Shown: piece by piece, positions 1 to 9,488 of the stretch
Position numbering within the stretch: position 1 is the first letter of the stretch
Layout: every line of letters starts with the position of its first letter
Source: Streptomyces griseicoloratus
Lineage (GTDB): Bacteria; Actinomycetota; Actinomycetes; Streptomycetales; Streptomycetaceae
NCBI RefSeq assembly: GCF_014534645.1
Contig: NZ_JACVQF010000229.1
Location: 1 to 64,000 of the forward strand
Direction of reading: 5' to 3'
DNA length: 64,000 nt
Program-made: the position numbers and the translations under genes
The notes under the pieces: generated by a model
What the model saw: the letters and a program-made list of their open reading frames with translations, nothing else
Databases searched by the model: none
What the model was told of the DNA's origin: nothing

Positions 1-3000
1 GCCGCCGGCCGTGAGGGTGGCGGCGAGGTTGGCGACGGTGCGGTGCTGGAAGACGTCGCGTACGGCGGCTTCGAAGCCTTCGGCGCGCAGGGCGCCGACG
101 AGGGCGATGGCCTTGATCGAGTGTCCGCCGAGGTCGAAGAAGTTGTCCTCGACACCGATCCGTTCCACGCCGAGCACCTTGCTCCAGATCGCGGCGATGC
201 GTTCCTCGGCGGGGGTGCGGGGGGCGACGTAGGTGTCCGTGGCGGTCTGGTCCGGGTCGGGCAGGGCGCGGCGGTCGAGCTTGCCGTTGGCGGTGAGCGG
301 GATCGCGTCCACCTGCATGAAGACGGACGGGATCATGTAGTCCGGCAGGGCGTCGGCCAGGTCGGGGACCTCGCCGACGACGTAGGCGATCAGGCGCTGG
401 TCCTGCTCGGACACGATCACGGCCGCGTCGGTGATGCCGGGTCGGGCGACGAGTGCGGCGCGCACCTCGCCGAGTTCGATGCGGTAGCCGCGGATCTTGA
501 CCTGGTCGTCGATGCGGCCCAGGAACTCGACGGCTCCGTCGTGCCGCCGGCGAGCGAGGTCGCCGGTGCGGTACATGCGGCTGCCCGCCGGACCGTATAC
601 GTCCGGGACGAACTTGTCGGCGGTGCGGGCCGGGTCACCCACGTAGCCGCGGGCCACGCCGGTGCCGCCGACGAACAGTTCGCCCACGGCGCCGACGGGG
701 ACGGGCTGGAGGTGGGTGTCCAGGACGCGCATGGTCATGTTGGGCAGGGGCCGGCCGATGGGTACGACGCCGTCGAACTCGTCCACGAGCGGGAAGACGC
801 AGGTGCCGACGGTGGCTTCGGTGGGCCCGTACTCGTTGAGGACCTTCCCGTCGCCGAGGATCTGTCGCCAGCGTTCGACGAGGGCACCCGGGAGTGCTTC
901 GCCGGCGACGACGACCTTGCCGGCCAGCGTGGAGATCTCGTCGTCGCTGAGCTGACCCGAGAGCACTTCGAGGTGGCCGGGGGTGAGCTTCATGAAGGAG
1001 AACGGTCCGGCGTCCGTCAACGCGGTGCCCAGTTCCGTGAGTTCGCCGTCGTACAGCCAGGTGCGCTGTCCGGCTGCCAGAGGTGCCCACACGTTGGGGA
1101 CGACCAGGTCGAAGGCCACCGAGGAGAACACGGGTGCGCCGCCGGTCCCGGCCGAGGCGAGTTCCCGTACGGCCCAGTCGATGTGGTTGACGAGGCTGCG
1201 GTGGGAGACCTGCACGCCCTTCGGGCGGCCCGTCGAACCCGAGGTGAACACGGTGTAGGCCACCGCGTCGAGGTCCACCGGCACCTCGGGAGACGACTGG
1301 GGCAGATGCGAGAAGTCGTCCTCGATCCGTACCACCGGTACCTCGAAGCGGTCGGCGTACGCGGTGGAGGTGACCGCCGTCCGCACCTGGGCGTCGGTGA
1401 CCATGCCCGCGATGCGTCCGGCGGGCAGTACCGGGTCCATGGGCACGAACCCGGCCCCCGCGCGCCACACCGCCAGCAGTGCCACCACCAGGTCGACCGA
1501 CCGGTCGAGCAGCACCGCCACCGACGACTCGGGCCCCACACCGGCCTCACGCAGGCGGTGTGCCAGACGGTTGGCGCGGGCGTCCAGTTCCGTGAACGAC
1601 AGCGCCGTACCGTCCGATTCCACCGCCACCGCGTCCGGACGCCGCGCCACCTGCTCGGCGATCAATTCCGGTACGGAGACCGCGCGCACCGGCACTGCGG
1701 TGTCGTTCCAGGAGGTCAGCACCCGCTCGCGTTCACCGGCCGGCAGGAAGGTCTCGCGGGCGTCGCCGTCCACGTCGGCGGCCATGGACTCCAGCACCGC
1801 CCGGTACATCGCCGCGAGCCGGTCCACCGCCGCCCGGTCGAAGTGGTGCCGGTGGGCGGTGATCACCATGAAACCGGCGCGGGTGGAGACGCCGAGCGGG
1901 AACTCGGTGGGGCTGTCGTCGATCGTGGCCGGGTAGTCGACGAGGTCCTGGTCGACCTGGCGGAAGTTCTGGTAGCTGAACCGGACGTTGACGAGCCGTT
2001 CGCCGTCGGCGAGTTCGCGCTGCATGGCGCCGAGGGGGTAGCGGCGGTGCGGCCAGACGTCGATCTCCTGGTCGAAGACCTGGCGCACCAGTTCGCGCCA
2101 GGTGCGGGCGCCGCGCCGGTGGGCGAACGGCAGCGGGTTGAGGTACACGCCGTAGACGCGTTCCGCGCCGGCCGCCTCCGGGCGGGCGTTGGTGACGAGC
2201 CCGGTGAAGAACGCCTCTTCGGGGGTGAGCTGGCTCATCACCTTGAGGTGCGCGGCGTGCAGCACGCTCTTGATCGGCACCTTGGCCTGGCTGGCGAGGG
2301 TGCGCAGGCCGGTCTCCAGGTCGTGGTAGGGGACCCAGGAGCGGTTGAGGCCGCGGGGGGTGGTGGCCGGATCGTCGCCGAGGCCGGAGGGGATCTCGAA
2401 CGGCGTGTGCTCGTCGAGGATGCCCTTCCAGTAGGCGCGGTCGTCGTCGGCGGAGAGGGACTCCAGTTCGGCGGCGACGAAGTCCGCGTACCGGATGGCG
2501 GGGGTGTCCGGGTCCGGCAGGGGTTCGCCGGCGCGCAGCGCGTGGTAGGTGGTGACGAGTTCCATCAGGAGGGAGTGGTGGCTCCATCCTTCGAGAACGG
2601 CGTGGCATTCGGTGAGGGTCAGCCACCAGGAGCCGTCGTCGCAGGCGTGCCCGGTGAAGCGGATCAGCGGGGCGCGGGTGAGGTCGAAGAGCCGGGTGCG
2701 CTCATCGGCCATGTAGGCGCGCAGCGACGCTTCGACCGCGTCGGCGTCCAGCCCGGTCAGGTCCCGCACGGCGACGGGGGAGGTCACGTCGGCGGCGGGG
2801 TGCACGAGCTGGAGCGGGACGGAGTATCCCTCGACGGCGAAACTGGAACGGAGGATCTCGTGGCGGGCCAGGACGGTGTCGACGGTCCGCTGGAGGACTT
2901 CCGGATCGAGGGGTCGTTCGTCGAGGATCCGGAAGCAGGTGGAATTGTGGTAGTGGTTGCGGTCGTCGTCGGCGAGCATCTCCACGACCATGCCGAGCTG

Positions 3001-6000
3001 CACCTGAGCCAGCGGGTAGGCGTCCACCAGTCCTTCGGGGAGACGACTGCGGTCGTCCTCGTCGAGCAGGGCGAAGGGGGCGACGGGCTGCCGGGGGGTG
3101 GCGGGTGCGGGGCGGCCGGTGACGAAGGCGACGAGTTCGGCGGGCGTACGGTGCTCGAAGACGTCGCGGACGGTGACGTCGTACTCGCTGCCCCGCAGGG
3201 CTCCGACCAGGGCGACGGCGCGCAGGGAGTCGCCGCCCAGGTCGAAGAAGTTGTCCTCGACGCCGACGGTCTCCACCCCGAGGACGTCACGCCAGACGGC
3301 GACCATCTCCTCCTCGGCGGGTGTGCGCGGTGCGACGTGCACGGCATCGACGCCGAGGGCGCTGCGGTCGGGGGCCGGCAGTGCGGCCTGGTCCAGCTTG
3401 CCGTTGACGGTGAGCGGGATGCGGCCGACGACGAGGAACGTGGCCGGGATCATGTAGTCGGGCAGGGTGCGGGCGAGCAGGGCGCGCAGTTCGCTGGGCG
3501 CGGCGACGGCGTCGCCGGTGGGCACGACGTAGGCGATGAGGCGGCGGTCGCCGGGGGTGTCCTCACGGGCGACGACCACGGCGTCGCGGACCCGCGGATG
3601 CGTGGTGAGCGCGGCCTTGATCTCGCCGAGTTCGATGCGGTGACCGCGGATCTTGACCTGGTGGTCGATGCGGCCCAGGTAGTCGAGGCTGCCGTCGGGA
3701 CGCCGGGAGGCGAGGTCGCCGCTGCGGTAGAGGCGGGTGCCGGGTGTGCCGTAGGGGTCGGGCACGAAGCGTTCGGCGGTGAGGGCGGGGCGGCCCAGGT
3801 ACATGAGGGCGACGCCGGGACCGCCGACGTGGATCTCGCCGGGCACGCCGATGGGCACGAGTTCGCCGTGCGGGCCGAGCAGGTGGACCTGGAGGTCGCG
3901 TAGCGGCACGCCGACCGGGTTGCCGGTCTCGGCGTCCAGGTCGGCCTCGGTGACGAGGTGGAACGTGGTGTGCACGCAGGTCTCGGTGATGCCGTACAGG
4001 TTGGCGATGGCGGTGACGTCGAGGCCGCGGCGCTCCACCCAGGGCCGCAGGGCCGGGATGTCGAGCCGTTCGCCGCCGAACGAGACGACGCGCACGGCGA
4101 GCTCGCCGATCAGGGGATGGTCCTCGGCGGCCAGGGAGACCAGGCCGCGGAAGGCGGACGGGGTCTGGTTGAGGACGGTGACCTTCTGGTCGGCGAGCAG
4201 GCGCAGGAAGTCCTCCGGGGAGCGGGAGACGTCCGGCGGTACGACGACGAGCCGGCCGCCGTATGCGAGGGCGCCCCAGATCTCCCACACCGACATGTCG
4301 AAGGCGTACGAGTGGAACAGCGTCCACACGTCGTGCTCGTCGAAGCCGAAGTGCTCCTCGGTGGCGGTGAACAGGCGCAGCACGTTGGTGTGGCTGAGGG
4401 CGACACCCTTGGGCCGGCCGGTGGAGCCGGAGGTGTAGATCGTGTAGATCAGGTCGCCGGGGGTCGCGCCGGAGTCCGGGTCGTGACCGGGGGCGGCGGC
4501 CACCGCGGCGGCCTCTTCGGGGTCGTCGAGGACGACGAGCCGGCCCTCGGCGGCGCCGCGCAGGTGGGCGGCGTGCCCGGTGGAGGTGACGACGAGGTCG
4601 GCGCCCGCGTCGCCGAGGGTGTAGGCGATGCGGTCGGCGGGGTGCTCGGGGTCGAGGGGCAGGTAGCCGGCGCCCGACTTGAGGACGCCGAGCAGTGCGG
4701 GCACCAGGAGCGGGCCGCGGTCGAGTGCGACGGCGACGAGGCGGCCGGGGGCGGCGCCGAGGGAGCGCAGGTGGTGGGCGAGGCGGTTGGCGCGGGTGTT
4801 CAGCTCGGCGTAGGTGAGGCTCTCGGTGCCGCAGACGACGGCGACGGCGTCGGGTGTGGCGGCGGCGCGTTCCTCGACGAGCTGGTGGACGCAGCGGGTG
4901 GGTGCGTCGAAGGTGCGGACCTCGGGCAGCAGGACGGCGCGGTCGGAATCGTCGAGCATGTCCAGGCGGGACAGGGGCCGGTCGGGGTCGGTCGCGGCGG
5001 ACGCCAGGAGTCGTTCCAGGTGCCGGGCGATGCGCTCGACGGTCGCCCGTTCGTAGAGGGCGGTGCTGTACTCCAGGGTGCCGGTGACGGAGCCGTCGTC
5101 GGCCTCGCGGAGCTGGAGGGTGAGGTCGAAGCGGGAGACACGGGAGGTGGCGGTCAGGGCCTCGGTGTCGACGCCGGGCAGGGTGAAGCCGGTGGTGCGT
5201 TCGCGGTGCATGGTGAACGCGACCTGGCACAGCGGGGTGCGGGACATGTCCCGGGCCGGGGCCAGCTCGTCGACGAGGCGGGCGAAGGGGAACTCCTGGT
5301 TGTCGAATGCGTCCAGGACGGTCTCCCGGGCACCGGTGAGGAGCTGCCGGAAGGTCGGGTCGCCCCGCCACCGGCCGCGCAGGACCAGGGTGTTGATCCC
5401 GTAGCCGATGAGCCCCTCCAGCTCGGGCCGGTCGCGGCCGGAGACCACGGTGCCCACGGCGATGTCGTCACGGCCGGTGTAGCGGGAGAGCAGGCCCTGG
5501 TAGCCGGCGAGGAGGGTGTGGAAGAGGGTGGCTCCGTGCGCGGCTCCCAGGTCGCGCAGCGTGCCGGCCAGTGGGGCCGGCAGGTGGACGGGGACCGCGT
5601 CCCCGGCGTAGGACCGGGTGGAGGGGCGCCGGCGGTCGGTCGGCACCTCCAGCGGGGTGAGGCCGGCGAGCCGTTCCCGCCAGTGGTCGAGCTGCCGGTC
5701 GAGTTCCCCGGAGTCGAGGCGGCGGCGCTGCCAGGCCGCGTAGTCGGCGTACTGCACGGGGAGCGGGGCCAGCGGCGAGGGTTCGCCGCGGCCGAACGCC
5801 TCGTAGAGCACGGCCAGTTCGCCGAGGAACAGCCCGACGGACCACTCGTCGCACGCCACGTGGTGGAAGACGACGACCAGAAGGTGGTCGTCCTCCGCGA
5901 CGCGGATCAGCCGCGCCCGCAGCGGGGCGCCGTCGGCCAGGTCGAACGGACGGCCCGGTTCGGCCTCGGCGAGCCGGCGGGCCCGCTCCTCGCGCTCGGC

Positions 6001-6429
6001 CGGGGTGCCGGTGCCGGTCAGGTCGTCGACGGGGAGGTCGAACGGGCCGGGCGGGTCGATCAGCTGGACCGGCTCGGTGCCGTCGAGGCGGTAGCGGGTG
6101 CGCAGGATCTCGTGGCGGGCCACCAGTTCCTCGAAGCCCCGGCGCAGCGGCTCCGCGGAGAGCCGTCCGCGCAGCCGCAGCGCCACGGGGACGCTGTACT
6201 CCCAGCTGTCCGGGTCGAGCCGGCTGAGGAACCACATCTGCTGCTGCCCGTGGGAAAGGGCGAGCCGGCCGTCGCGGTCGACGCGGGTGACGGCGGTCCG
6301 CCGGCCGCCGCGGCCCCCGGCGAGCCTGGCCCGCACCAGCTCCTCACGCCTGCTGTCGACCGATCCGCCGTCGCCGGCCGTTCCAGTGCCGTCGACCTGT
6401 CCGCCCGTGCGGACTTCGCCCGTGGTCAT
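1..6429 (-). CDS. Nonribosomal peptide synthetase, C-A-T-C-A-T..., 3' end outside window
   Basis: One uninterrupted minus-strand frame gives 2143 residues and runs off the left edge. Order: C1 (active-site HHVACDE, second His about residue 189), A1 (FDMSVWEIWGAL near 712), T1 (GGDSL, Ser about 1068), C2 (CHAVLEG, His about 1276), A2 (FDLVVPNVWAPL near 1770), T2 (GGHSI, Ser about 2104). Reading the ten specificity positions by eye gives DMWNSGLVHK for A1, nearest to threonine-type codes, and DLPKVAEVGK for A2, nearest to asparagine-type codes; both are inferences. C1 ends its motif in E rather than G, and C2 has Cys for the first His and Glu for Asp. No E or TE domain lies in the visible part. 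A GGAGGGG ribosome binding site precedes the ATG. It follows mbtH by 112 bp and probably acts after the NRPS at 12585-17453. Confidence 0.95.
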   Translation of the reverse strand, partial: MTTGEVRTGGQVDGTGTAGDGGSVDSRREELVRARLAGGRGGRRTAVTRVDRDGRLALSHGQQQMWFLSRLDPDSWEYSVPVALRLRGRLSAEPLRRGFEELVARHEILRTRYRLDGTEPVQLIDPPGPFDLPVDDLTGTGTPAEREERARRLAEAEPGRPFDLADGAPLRARLIRVAEDDHLLVVVFHHVACDEWSVGLFLGELAVLYEAFGRGEPSPLAPLPVQYADYAAWQRRRLDSGELDRQLDHWRERLAGLTPLEVPTDRRRPSTRSYAGDAVPVHLPAPLAGTLRDLGAAHGATLFHTLLAGYQGLLSRYTGRDDIAVGTVVSGRDRPELEGLIGYGINTLVLRGRWRGDPTFRQLLTGARETVLDAFDNQEFPFARLVDELAPARDMSRTPLCQVAFTMHRERTTGFTLPGVDTEALTATSRVSRFDLTLQLREADDGSVTGTLEYSTALYERATVERIARHLERLLASAATDPDRPLSRLDMLDDSDRAVLLPEVRTFDAPTRCVHQLVEERAAATPDAVAVVCGTESLTYAELNTRANRLAHHLRSLGAAPGRLVAVALDRGPLLVPALLGVLKSGAGYLPLDPEHPADRIAYTLGDAGADLVVTSTGHAAHLRGAAEGRLVVLDDPEEAAAVAAAPGHDPDSGATPGDLIYTIYTSGSTGRPKGVALSHTNVLRLFTATEEHFGFDEHDVWTLFHSYAFDMSVWEIWGALAYGGRLVVVPPDVSRSPEDFLRLLADQKVTVLNQTPSAFRGLVSLAAEDHPLIGELAVRVVSFGGERLDIPALRPWVERRGLDVTAIANLYGITETCVHTTFHLVTEADLDAETGNPVGVPLRDLQVHLLGPHGELVPIGVPGEIHVGGPGVALMYLGRPALTAERFVPDPYGTPGTRLYRSGDLASRRPDGSLDYLGRIDHQVKIRGHRIELGEIKAALTTHPRVRDAVVVAREDTPGDRRLIAYVVPTGDAVAAPSELRALLARTLPDYMIPATFLVVGRIPLTVNGKLDQAALPAPDRSALGVDAVHVAPRTPAEEEMVAVWRDVLGVETVGVEDNFFDLGGDSLRAVALVGALRGSEYDVTVRDVFEHRTPAELVAFVTGRPAPATPRQPVAPFALLDEDDRSRLPEGLVDAYPLAQVQLGMVVEMLADDDRNHYHNSTCFRILDERPLDPEVLQRTVDTVLARHEILRSSFAVEGYSVPLQLVHPAADVTSPVAVRDLTGLDADAVEASLRAYMADERTRLFDLTRAPLIRFTGHACDDGSWWLTLTECHAVLEGWSHHSLLMELVTTYHALRAGEPLPDPDTPAIRYADFVAAELESLSADDDRAYWKGILDEHTPFEIPSGLGDDPATTPRGLNRSWVPYHDLETGLRTLASQAKVPIKSVLHAAHLKVMSQLTPEEAFFTGLVTNARPEAAGAERVYGVYLNPLPFAHRRGARTWRELVRQVFDQEIDVWPHRRYPLGAMQRELADGERLVNVRFSYQNFRQVDQDLVDYPATIDDSPTEFPLGVSTRAGFMVITAHRHHFDRAAVDRLAAMYRAVLESMAADVDGDARETFLPAGERERVLTSWNDTAVPVRAVSVPELIAEQVARRPDAVAVESDGTALSFTELDARANRLAHRLREAGVGPESSVAVLLDRSVDLVVALLAVWRAGAGFVPMDPVLPAGRIAGMVTDAQVRTAVTSTAYADRFEVPVVRIEDDFSHLPQSSPEVPVDLDAVAYTVFTSGSTGRPKGVQVSHRSLVNHIDWAVRELASAGTGGAPVFSSVAFDLVVPNVWAPLAAGQRTWLYDGELTELGTALTDAGPFSFMKLTPGHLEVLSGQLSDDEISTLAGKVVVAGEALPGALVERWRQILGDGKVLNEYGPTEATVGTCVFPLVDEFDGVVPIGRPLPNMTMRVLDTHLQPVPVGAVGELFVGGTGVARGYVGDPARTADKFVPDVYGPAGSRMYRTGDLARRRHDGAVEFLGRIDDQVKIRGYRIELGEVRAALVARPGITDAAVIVSEQDQRLIAYVVGEVPDLADALPDYMIPSVFMQVDAIPLTANGKLDRRALPDPDQTATDTYVAPRTPAEERIAAIWSKVLGVERIGVEDNFFDLGGHSIKAIALVGALRAEGFEAAVRDVFQHRTVANLAATLTAGG
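183..1712 (-). repeat. Duplicated A-domain block, copy 1 (partner 12805-14333)
   Basis: About 1.53 kb is estimated at roughly 90-95% identical to 12805-14333 in the same orientation, with an exact run of about 60 bp near 1095-1155. The block spans the C-A linker and the whole A domain and stops just before the T domain. Flanking C and T sequences of the two genes are clearly different, so similarity falls away sharply at both ends. Confidence 0.85.
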
Positions 6430-6541
6430 GCTGAGCGCCCCTCCCGACCTTCGTTCCGTACGACGTGTCTCGTGTGGTGCCCGCGTGGTGCCGGGTGCTG
6501 TGCGGTGTGATCCCATCGGCACCGCGGGCCGTGCGACGCGG

Positions 6542-6757
6542 TCAGGCGCCGGCCTGCTCCATGCGCCGGCGCAGACTGGCCGGCCGCAGGTCCGTCCAGA
6601 CCTCCTCGATCCGCTGGAGGCAGTCCTGCCGCGAGCCCTCGGTGCCCTCGGCGTGCCAGCCGTCCGGCAGTTCCCGGCTTGCGTCCCAGATCGAGTACTG
6701 CTCCTCGTCGTTCAGGACGACTCGGTAGGTGCGGTGGTCGGTCTGCTCGTCAGCCAT
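6542..6757 (-). CDS. MbtH-like protein
   Basis: A 71-residue protein of standard MbtH length with the family core: N-D-E-E-Q-Y-S-I-W, L-P-D-G-W and a later EEVWTDLRP, giving the three conserved tryptophans. MbtH proteins bind adenylation domains and are often needed for their folding and activity. The gene sits 112 bp upstream of the NRPS at 1-6429 and downstream of a strong hairpin, so it may open its own transcript. GAAGGGA before the ATG serves as ribosome binding site. It could also serve the second NRPS in the cluster. Confidence 0.95.
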   Translation of the reverse strand: MADEQTDHRTYRVVLNDEEQYSIWDASRELPDGWHAEGTEGSRQDCLQRIEEVWTDLRPASLRRRMEQAGA

Positions 6758-6805
6758 GACGGTGTCCCTTCGGTGGTCGGATGCTCGCCCAGCGTCCGAC
6801 GCCGA

Positions 6806-6836
6806 CCTATACCGGGGCTCTTATCGGCTCTCTTTT
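6806..6836 (-). promoter_or_regulatory. Candidate promoter/operator before mbtH
   Basis: On the minus strand an AT-richer stretch carries AAAAGAG, ATAAGAG and GTATAGG as three imperfect heptads spaced 12 bp apart, ending 49 bp before the mbtH start. The same GTATAGG heptad lies about 54 bp before the first gene of the cluster (25954-25960). This may be a -10-like element or an activator site; only the sequence match is observed. Confidence 0.35.
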
Positions 6837-6874
6837 GGCCCGGCGGGCGGGACGGCCGAAGCCCCCGAAGACGG

Positions 6875-6918
6875 CACACGGCCCGGTCCCGACGGGGGAA
6901 TCGGGGCCGGGCCGTGTG
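6875..6918 (-). terminator. Strong hairpin between ABC permease and mbtH
   Basis: An 18-bp GC-rich stem (6875-6892 with 6901-6918, one mismatched pair) encloses an 8-nt loop. It begins 81 bp past the permease stop and lies upstream of mbtH. No U tract follows, as is common for Streptomyces terminators. It probably ends or attenuates the long upstream operon and separates it from mbtH and the downstream NRPS. Confidence 0.7.
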
Positions 6919-6935
6919 GCTCCGGGGTGGTGCGG

Positions 6936-6994
6936 CGTGTACCGGGGGGTACGGAGGTGTACCGGGGTACGGAGGCGTGCCGGGGCGTACCAGG
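6936..6994. repeat. Short degenerate GTACCGGGG repeats
   Basis: Three imperfect copies of a 17-20 bp unit (gtgtaccggggggtacgga and variants) occur in tandem right after the permease stop codon. Each includes a small GTACC/GGTAC palindrome. It may be part of the transcript end region or simple slippage; no function is evident. Confidence 0.5.
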
Positions 6995-6998
6995 TGTC

Positions 6999-9488
6999 CT
7001 ACTCGCGGGCTCCGATCAGCTGCACGGCTCGGGCCCGAAGCGCCGCACCGACCGGCAGGACCGTGCCGAGGACCGCCAGCAGGGTGGAGACCACCACGAC
7101 GCCCGTGACGACCGCGTACGGAACGACGATCGGGGTGGTGCCGAAGAGCTGGAACAGGGCTCCCCACAGCCCGGCCAGGTTGACGGCGGTGGCGGCCAGC
7201 GCCAGCACCACACCGATCGCGGACACGAGGAGCGACTCGGCGACGAAGAAGCGCAGCACCTGCCTGGGGGTGGCGCCCGCGGTCCGCAGGACCGCCAGGT
7301 CGCGCCGGCGGTCCGCGGTGGCCATCAGCAGCGTGTTGAGGATCGCGATGAAGCAGAACAACATGATGATCACCGCGGTGGAGCGCTGCCGGACCTCGTT
7401 CAGGTGCCGGGCGTAGGCGGACTCGGAGGCGACCAGTTCGTCCCGCGTCATGAAGGTGGCACCGCTGCCCTCGACCGCCTCGCGGATGGCGGCGGTCGCG
7501 GCCTGCCGGTCGGTGCCCTCGTCCAGGGTGATGTACGCGCGGCGGGACAGGCCGTCGCGCGCGAACAGCGCGGTGTCGGCGAACCGGGGCGGCAGGTAGG
7601 CCACGTCCTCGCCGCGCAGCGCCTCGTACACGGCGGCCACCTTCAGCTTCTGGGTGCTGCCGTCGGCCATCAGCACGGTCTGTGTGGAACCGACGTCCAT
7701 GTGCCACAGGTCGGCGACGGCCATGCTGTTCTCGTCGAGGTCGTCGAGGGAGCCCTCGACCACCTTCAGGTCCATGGTCCGTTTCAGGGCCTCCGGGTCG
7801 ACGACCAGGCCGTCGTTCTCGTCGTAGCGGTCCTCGTCCTTCCAGTAGACCGTGGTGAGCAGCGGCGCGGCGATCTTCACGCCGGGCACCTCGGCGACCC
7901 GGTCGACCACCTCGGTGCTGATGCCGGGGGTGTCGTCGGGGGCGAGGGCGTAGTCGGAGACGATCCGGTTCTGCAGGCCGCTGTCCCGGGCCGCGCCCAG
8001 CGAATCGGTCGCCGCGAGCAGGGAGAACGCGAGGCCGACGGTGAGCAGCACCGGCGCGGCCGTCGCCGCGGTCCGGCGGCGGGCGGTCAGCGCGCTCTGC
8101 CGGACCAGCATCGCGGTGGGGCCGTTCGCGCGGCGCCACGGCCACATCAGCAGCCGGGCCAGCGGACCCACGGCCAGCGGGGCGAGGACGGCCGCCGCCA
8201 GCACCGGCACCATCAGCGAGACCACGTACACCGTGGGCGAGAGCACCGTCACCGGGGAGCCGGTGGCGATCCACGCGGTCCAGCCGACGCCGCCGAGGAG
8301 GGCCACGGCACCGAGCAGGGCACGGCCGGGGGTGACGCCGGTGTCGTCCACGGCGGCCTCCCGCAACGCTTCGACGGGCTGGATGGAGCCGGCGCGGCGG
8401 GCCGCGGCGGCCGCACCGCCGACCGACACCAGCAGCCCGACCAGGAAGGCGGCGGCGAGAGGCGCGAGCACGGTCCAGTGCAGGGACGGGGTGACGGTGA
8501 ACCAGTCCGGGGACACCCCCATGGAGATCAGCATGTCGGCGAGGAGCTGCGCCCCGAACAGTCCGAGGACCGTGCCCACCGCGGCGGCCGCACCGCCCAC
8601 CAGGAGGGCCTCGTTGCGGACCATCTTCCGCACCTGCTTGGGGGTGGCGCCGACGGCGCGGAGCAGGGCGACCTCCCTGCGGCGCTGGACGACCGCGAAG
8701 GCGAAGGTGGACGCCACCACGAAAATGGCGGTGGTCCCGGCGACGCTCGCCATCACCGGCACCAGCGTGATCGTGTTGTCCAGGGTCTCGCGGTCCTCGG
8801 CCTCGCTGGCGTCGGCCTTGTGCCGGTCCTGGCCGGTGAGGACTTCGGCCCGCTCGCCGACGGCGTCCCGCACCGCCTCCGCGGGCCCGAGCGCGACCAG
8901 CGAGTCCATCCGCGGGGAGAGCCGCGCGGCCTCCGCCTCGGAGAAGAAGACGGCGTCCTCGTAGCCGACGGGGGCGACGGTGCCGCTGACGGTGTACTTC
9001 CGTACGGTGGACGCCGTCAGTACGGTCACCTCGTCGCCGGTGCGGGCCTGGTCGGAGGGGACGACGATCTGCCCGTCCGATGCCGGCGCGGCGCCATCGG
9101 TGAGACGGTAGCCGCCGAAGCGGGCCACCGGCCAGGGGTGCCCGACCTGGTCCTCGGGGCCGCCGCGCAGCTGGGCGTAGAAGGCACGGTCGACGACGGT
9201 CTCGCCGGTCGCGGCGACCCGGTCGCGCAGTTCGGGGCTCAGGCCGCGGGCGGCCTCGGGGGAGCGGACGCCCAGGTCGTGGTGGGCCGGGTTCCAGCCG
9301 TCCGACTTGGGACGCACGACCGTGCCGGCGCCGGCGAAGCGCTCCACCGGCCGGTCGGGGAGGTCGAACGCGGTCGTCACGAGCAGCCCCATGGCCGCGA
9401 CCTGCGCCACGCCGAGGACCAGGGCGACCACCGTGCCGAGGAAGGAGACCCAGCGCGCCCGAAGGGTCTGGAAGGCCACCCGGATCAC
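6999..9488 (-). CDS. ABC transporter permease, FtsX/MacB type (duplicated FtsX domains)
   Basis: An 829-residue protein with the layout of large actinobacterial FtsX-like permeases: an N-terminal membrane helix, a large extracytoplasmic domain, a first FtsX helix bundle containing RREVALLRAVGATPKQV (about 295-310), a second extracytoplasmic domain and a last FtsX bundle containing RRRDLAVLRTAGATPRQVL near the C-terminus. The GTG start overlaps the ATPase stop as GTGA, implying translational coupling. With the ATPase it forms an exporter, most likely for the peptide or for self-protection; substrate is inferred from the cluster only. Confidence 0.93.
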   Translation of the reverse strand: MIRVAFQTLRARWVSFLGTVVALVLGVAQVAAMGLLVTTAFDLPDRPVERFAGAGTVVRPKSDGWNPAHHDLGVRSPEAARGLSPELRDRVAATGETVVDRAFYAQLRGGPEDQVGHPWPVARFGGYRLTDGAAPASDGQIVVPSDQARTGDEVTVLTASTVRKYTVSGTVAPVGYEDAVFFSEAEAARLSPRMDSLVALGPAEAVRDAVGERAEVLTGQDRHKADASEAEDRETLDNTITLVPVMASVAGTTAIFVVASTFAFAVVQRRREVALLRAVGATPKQVRKMVRNEALLVGGAAAAVGTVLGLFGAQLLADMLISMGVSPDWFTVTPSLHWTVLAPLAAAFLVGLLVSVGGAAAAARRAGSIQPVEALREAAVDDTGVTPGRALLGAVALLGGVGWTAWIATGSPVTVLSPTVYVVSLMVPVLAAAVLAPLAVGPLARLLMWPWRRANGPTAMLVRQSALTARRRTAATAAPVLLTVGLAFSLLAATDSLGAARDSGLQNRIVSDYALAPDDTPGISTEVVDRVAEVPGVKIAAPLLTTVYWKDEDRYDENDGLVVDPEALKRTMDLKVVEGSLDDLDENSMAVADLWHMDVGSTQTVLMADGSTQKLKVAAVYEALRGEDVAYLPPRFADTALFARDGLSRRAYITLDEGTDRQAATAAIREAVEGSGATFMTRDELVASESAYARHLNEVRQRSTAVIIMLFCFIAILNTLLMATADRRRDLAVLRTAGATPRQVLRFFVAESLLVSAIGVVLALAATAVNLAGLWGALFQLFGTTPIVVPYAVVTGVVVVSTLLAVLGTVLPVGAALRARAVQLIGARE

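Noticed and set aside
43-6510. Very long plus-strand open frames opposite the NRPS (for example 43-3903 and 3958-6510)
   Set aside because: They are mirror frames created by GC-rich codons of the minus-strand NRPS. They are Gly/Val/Asp-rich without motifs, whereas the minus strand gives full C-A-T domains.
6430-6541. Small RNA or attenuator between mbtH and the NRPS
   Set aside because: 112 bp with only a normal ribosome binding site; no convincing stem or terminator.
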